Position numbers and translations under genes: made by a program | Source of the DNA: Desulfoarculaceae bacterium | GTDB lineage: Bacteria; Desulfobacterota; Desulfobulbia; Desulfobulbales; Desulfocapsaceae | Reading direction: 5' to 3' | DNA: 36,169 nt | Assembly: GCA_019429465.1 (NCBI GenBank) | Contig: JAHYIV010000030.1 | Location: 1-36,169, forward strand | Notes under the pieces: generated by a model | Database searches by the model: none | What the model was told of the DNA's origin: nothing | What the model saw: only the letters and a program-made list of their open reading frames with translations | Shown here: one piece after another, positions 34,405 through 36,169 of the stretch | Layout of the letters: each line of letters starts with the position of its first letter | How positions within the stretch are numbered: the first letter of the stretch is position 1

Positions 34405-35190
34405 ATGATTCGCTCACTCTGGACCGGAACCAGCGGCATGAACAGTCAGCAGCTGAACATGAATGTCATCGCCAATAATCTGGCCAACGTCTCAACCACC
34501 GGATTCAAAAAAAGCCGGGCTGATTTCCAGGATCTCATTTATCAGATCATGAAGGTTCCAGGAAGCCAGACTTCTGCCGATACCGAATCACCAACAGGTA
34601 TCCAGATCGGGCTGGGAGTTCGTCCTGCCGCGGTGCAGAAGATCTTCACCGAAGGCGACCTGATCCAGACTGGAAACGAGCTTGATGTGGCCATCGAAGG
34701 TACAGGATTTTTCCAGGTAGATATGCCCAACGGGACCACCGCCTTCACCAGGTCAGGGTCATTCAAGAGAGACGGCGATGGCCGCATTACCACCTCGGAC
34801 GGCTATCCGATTGCCCCGGCAATCACCATCCCTGACGGCTCGCGACAGATCACCATCAGTGAAACAGGTATCGTCAGCGCCATCATCGGAGAGGACAACA
34901 CCAGCACCGAGATAGGCGCCTTTGAGACTGTCGCCTTCACCAATAATTCCGGTCTGACCGCTATCGGCCGCAATCTCTTTTTGGAATCCGCGTCTTCCGG
35001 AGCCCCGCAGACTGCAGTCTCGGGAGATGATGGCTACGGCACCCTGGCCCAGAGCTATATTGAAGGCTCAAACGTCAATATCGTCGAAGAGATGGCCGCC
35101 ATGATCACCACCCAGCGAGCCTATGAAATCAACTCGAAATCCATCCAGACCTCCGATGAAATGATGCAGACCACCAATAACCTGGTGTAA
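34405..35190 (+). CDS. flgG: Flagellar distal rod protein FlgG
   Basis: A 261-residue rod protein. It opens MIRSLWTGTSGMNSQQLNMN and continues ANNLANVSTTGFKKSRADFQ, which is the axial-protein signature in its FlgG form. The middle reads DVAIEGTGFFQVDMPNG and the end IVEEMAAMITTQRAYEINSK, then SDEMMQTTNNLV, typical of FlgG. The standard length and the AAAGGA before ATG 34405 fix the start. Intact, although FlgC, FlgF and the gate proteins needed to place it are damaged. Confidence 0.96.
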   Translation: MIRSLWTGTSGMNSQQLNMNVIANNLANVSTTGFKKSRADFQDLIYQIMKVPGSQTSADTESPTGIQIGLGVRPAAVQKIFTEGDLIQTGNELDVAIEGTGFFQVDMPNGTTAFTRSGSFKRDGDGRITTSDGYPIAPAITIPDGSRQITISETGIVSAIIGEDNTSTEIGAFETVAFTNNSGLTAIGRNLFLESASSGAPQTAVSGDDGYGTLAQSYIEGSNVNIVEEMAAMITTQRAYEINSKSIQTSDEMMQTTNNLV

Positions 35191-35216
35191 GAGTGACGAT
35201 TGCATCCGGACTACCC

Positions 35217-35815
35217 ATGAAAAAAGAAACTTCAACACCCGCCAGCCCTCGCTCTCGAGGTCGAACATTGGGCACATACCTGATCAAGGTCCTCCTGTTC
35301 TTCATCCTGTTTTCCTGGACGGCCGTTCCTGGTCATACTTTTGACATCACCTTCCGCAGTTCTGCCGACATCTCAGAAAAATCAGTCACCCTGGGAGACA
35401 TTGCTGACCTTGACAGCCATTCCGAACTGGCCAAGGCCCTGCCGGGCAGACGGTGGCGACAAGCCCGGAGCCCGGTCAAAAAATTGACCTCGACACCAGC
35501 GGTATCGTCAAGAAACTTTCCATGGCCATCACCAGCCCGGCTGACATCAAATGGCTGGGGGCCGGGACAGTGACCGTGACCCGTCAAGGAGTCACCATTA
35601 CCCCCAAGGCCGTCGACGATATTATCAGGAACTATATAGCAGCACAGGCCGGGGTACTACCGGACGCCATCTACACTTTTAGCCCCAAAGACCCGCCGTT
35701 ACCCTTCATGGTTCCAACCTGGGATCTGCAATGGGAGGTAACCCCTTCTAATCCCGGCATTATCGGCAGCAGTCGCTTTGCCCTCATTGGTCGTATCGAC
35801 GATCAGGTGGTAAAA
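35217..35815 (+). pseudogene. flgA: P-ring chaperone FlgA, frameshifted and IS-interrupted
   Basis: FlgA assists P-ring assembly in the periplasm. From ATG 35217 there is a signal-type segment (YLIKVLLFFILFSWTAVPGH) and then FDITFRSSADISEKSVTLGD. At the GGG in CCGGGCAG near 35447-35449 one base seems lost, and the rest (TVATSPEPGQKIDLDTSGIV, VTVTRQGVTITPKAVDDII) is in the next frame. The FlgA-like sequence ends near RIDDQVVKN (about 35815), where unrelated DNA carrying a transposase fragment begins. The SAF-domain C-terminus is missing. Confidence 0.82.
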
Positions 35816-36169
35816 AACTTGGTAGCGTTGTCAATAGGAGACCTGAGTAAAAGCCCTCCCGATTTACTTTTATGCGTCAAAGCCGTTGTAGTAATAAGCC
35901 CGTCGAAACTTGGTGACATTAAGGGCTCCGTTCTGGCTCCACTTGCTCACATTTGCTCTCATGTTCACCGTTCGCATGACCCTTTCGACTTTGCTTGTCG
36001 TTTTTCCATTCAATCTGTTTTCAACGGCTGTAAACATATCCTGTTGAGCGTTTTCAAGGTATGAAAGGGTATGGGAATATTCCTTTTCTCTGCAATGCCA
36101 GATTATTTTTTCCAGGCGTTTTCTCTTTGATTCCACCATCATTTCGATCGTTTGTTGACAATCGACAAG
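35816..36169 (-). mobile_element. Insertion sequence end (partial)
   Basis: From about 35816 to the window edge the sequence leaves FlgA and holds a minus-strand transposase-like gene with no other open frame. The junction lies near AAAACTTGGTAGCG. The other end of the element is outside the window, so terminal repeats cannot be paired. Confidence 0.65.
35870..36169 (-). CDS. Transposase C-terminal part (continues outside window)
   Basis: About 99 residues are open to the window edge. The segment includes VENRLNGKTTSKVERVMRTV, then NMRANVSKWSQNGALNVTKF, ending RRAYYYNGFDA. The ERVMR...N...WS..GA..N...A..YN pattern resembles the C-terminus of several IS transposase families, but I cannot assign the family. 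The N-terminus is outside the window. It lies in reverse orientation inside flgA. Confidence 0.6.
   Translation of the reverse strand, partial: LVDCQQTIEMMVESKRKRLEKIIWHCREKEYSHTLSYLENAQQDMFTAVENRLNGKTTSKVERVMRTVNMRANVSKWSQNGALNVTKFRRAYYYNGFDA

Noticed and set aside
1..36169. CRISPR array or other defence system
   Set aside because: The direct repeats seen are too few and too far apart (three copies over 31 kb), with inverted ends and no cas-like genes.
1..36169. tRNA or rRNA genes
   Set aside because: I looked for cloverleaf-type and rRNA-like stretches in the intergenic gaps and saw none; all larger gaps are explained by repeats, the group II intron or promoter regions.

Overview
The window is almost entirely one polar-type flagellar and motility locus on the + strand, flanked by regulatory and chemotaxis genes and peppered with short mobile repeats. 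Gene content and order suggest a Gram-negative bacterium of the Desulfobacterota, most likely a Desulfobulbales relative: a sigma-54 activator, a CheY/CheX pair, flhF-flhG-fliA after flhA, and a flgF-flgG-flgA block. The placement is inference from gene order and protein character; no rRNA or other marker is present.

Layout. Positions 1-124 hold the right part of a short inverted-repeat element. 262-1725 is an NtrC/FlrC-type sigma-54 activator. 1724-2099 is a cluster of palindromes. 2100-5195 (minus strand) carries a large tandem CheX-like protein with a degenerate receiver, a truncated CheX remnant, an intact CheX and a CheY. 5467-18490 is the first flagellar unit: a secreted TPR protein, flgB, flgC, fliE, fliF, fliG, fliH, fliI, fliJ, a MotE-like protein, fliK, flgD and flgE, closed by a clear terminator at 18521-18558. 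18945-31420 is the second unit: motA, motB, fliL-M-N-O-P-Q-R, flhB, flhA, flhF, flhG and fliA. 31668-35815 has a SwrB-like membrane protein, a flgF remnant cut by a truncated antisense group II intron, flgG, and a flgA interrupted by an insertion sequence that runs off the window. Sigma-54-like -24/-12 sites lie ahead of both long units (5366-5381 and 18630-18645), matching the activator gene at the start.

The genes would together build the rod, MS and C rings, export gate, hook and stator, and place and regulate a polar flagellum. As the sequence stands, however, the set is broken in at least nine genes. flgC, fliK, fliP, fliR, flhB, flgF and flgA carry frameshifts. flgE, fliP and fliA carry in-frame stops. 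flgE also has a large internal deletion, and flgC has lost its ATG. flgF and flgA are additionally damaged by a group II intron and an IS. Long neighbours such as fliF, flhA and the TPR gene remain open. Most frameshifts are single-base losses beside homopolymers, so either real decay of flagellar motility or base-calling error could explain them. The intron, IS and flgE deletion are structural and harder to explain as base-calling error.

Three families of small repeats recur within the window: A (about 153 bp, inverted ends, copies at 1, 18692 and 31492), B (about 150 bp, inverted ends, whole at 9188 and half at 4168) and C (about 80 bp hairpin, opposite-strand copies at 1724 and 20497).
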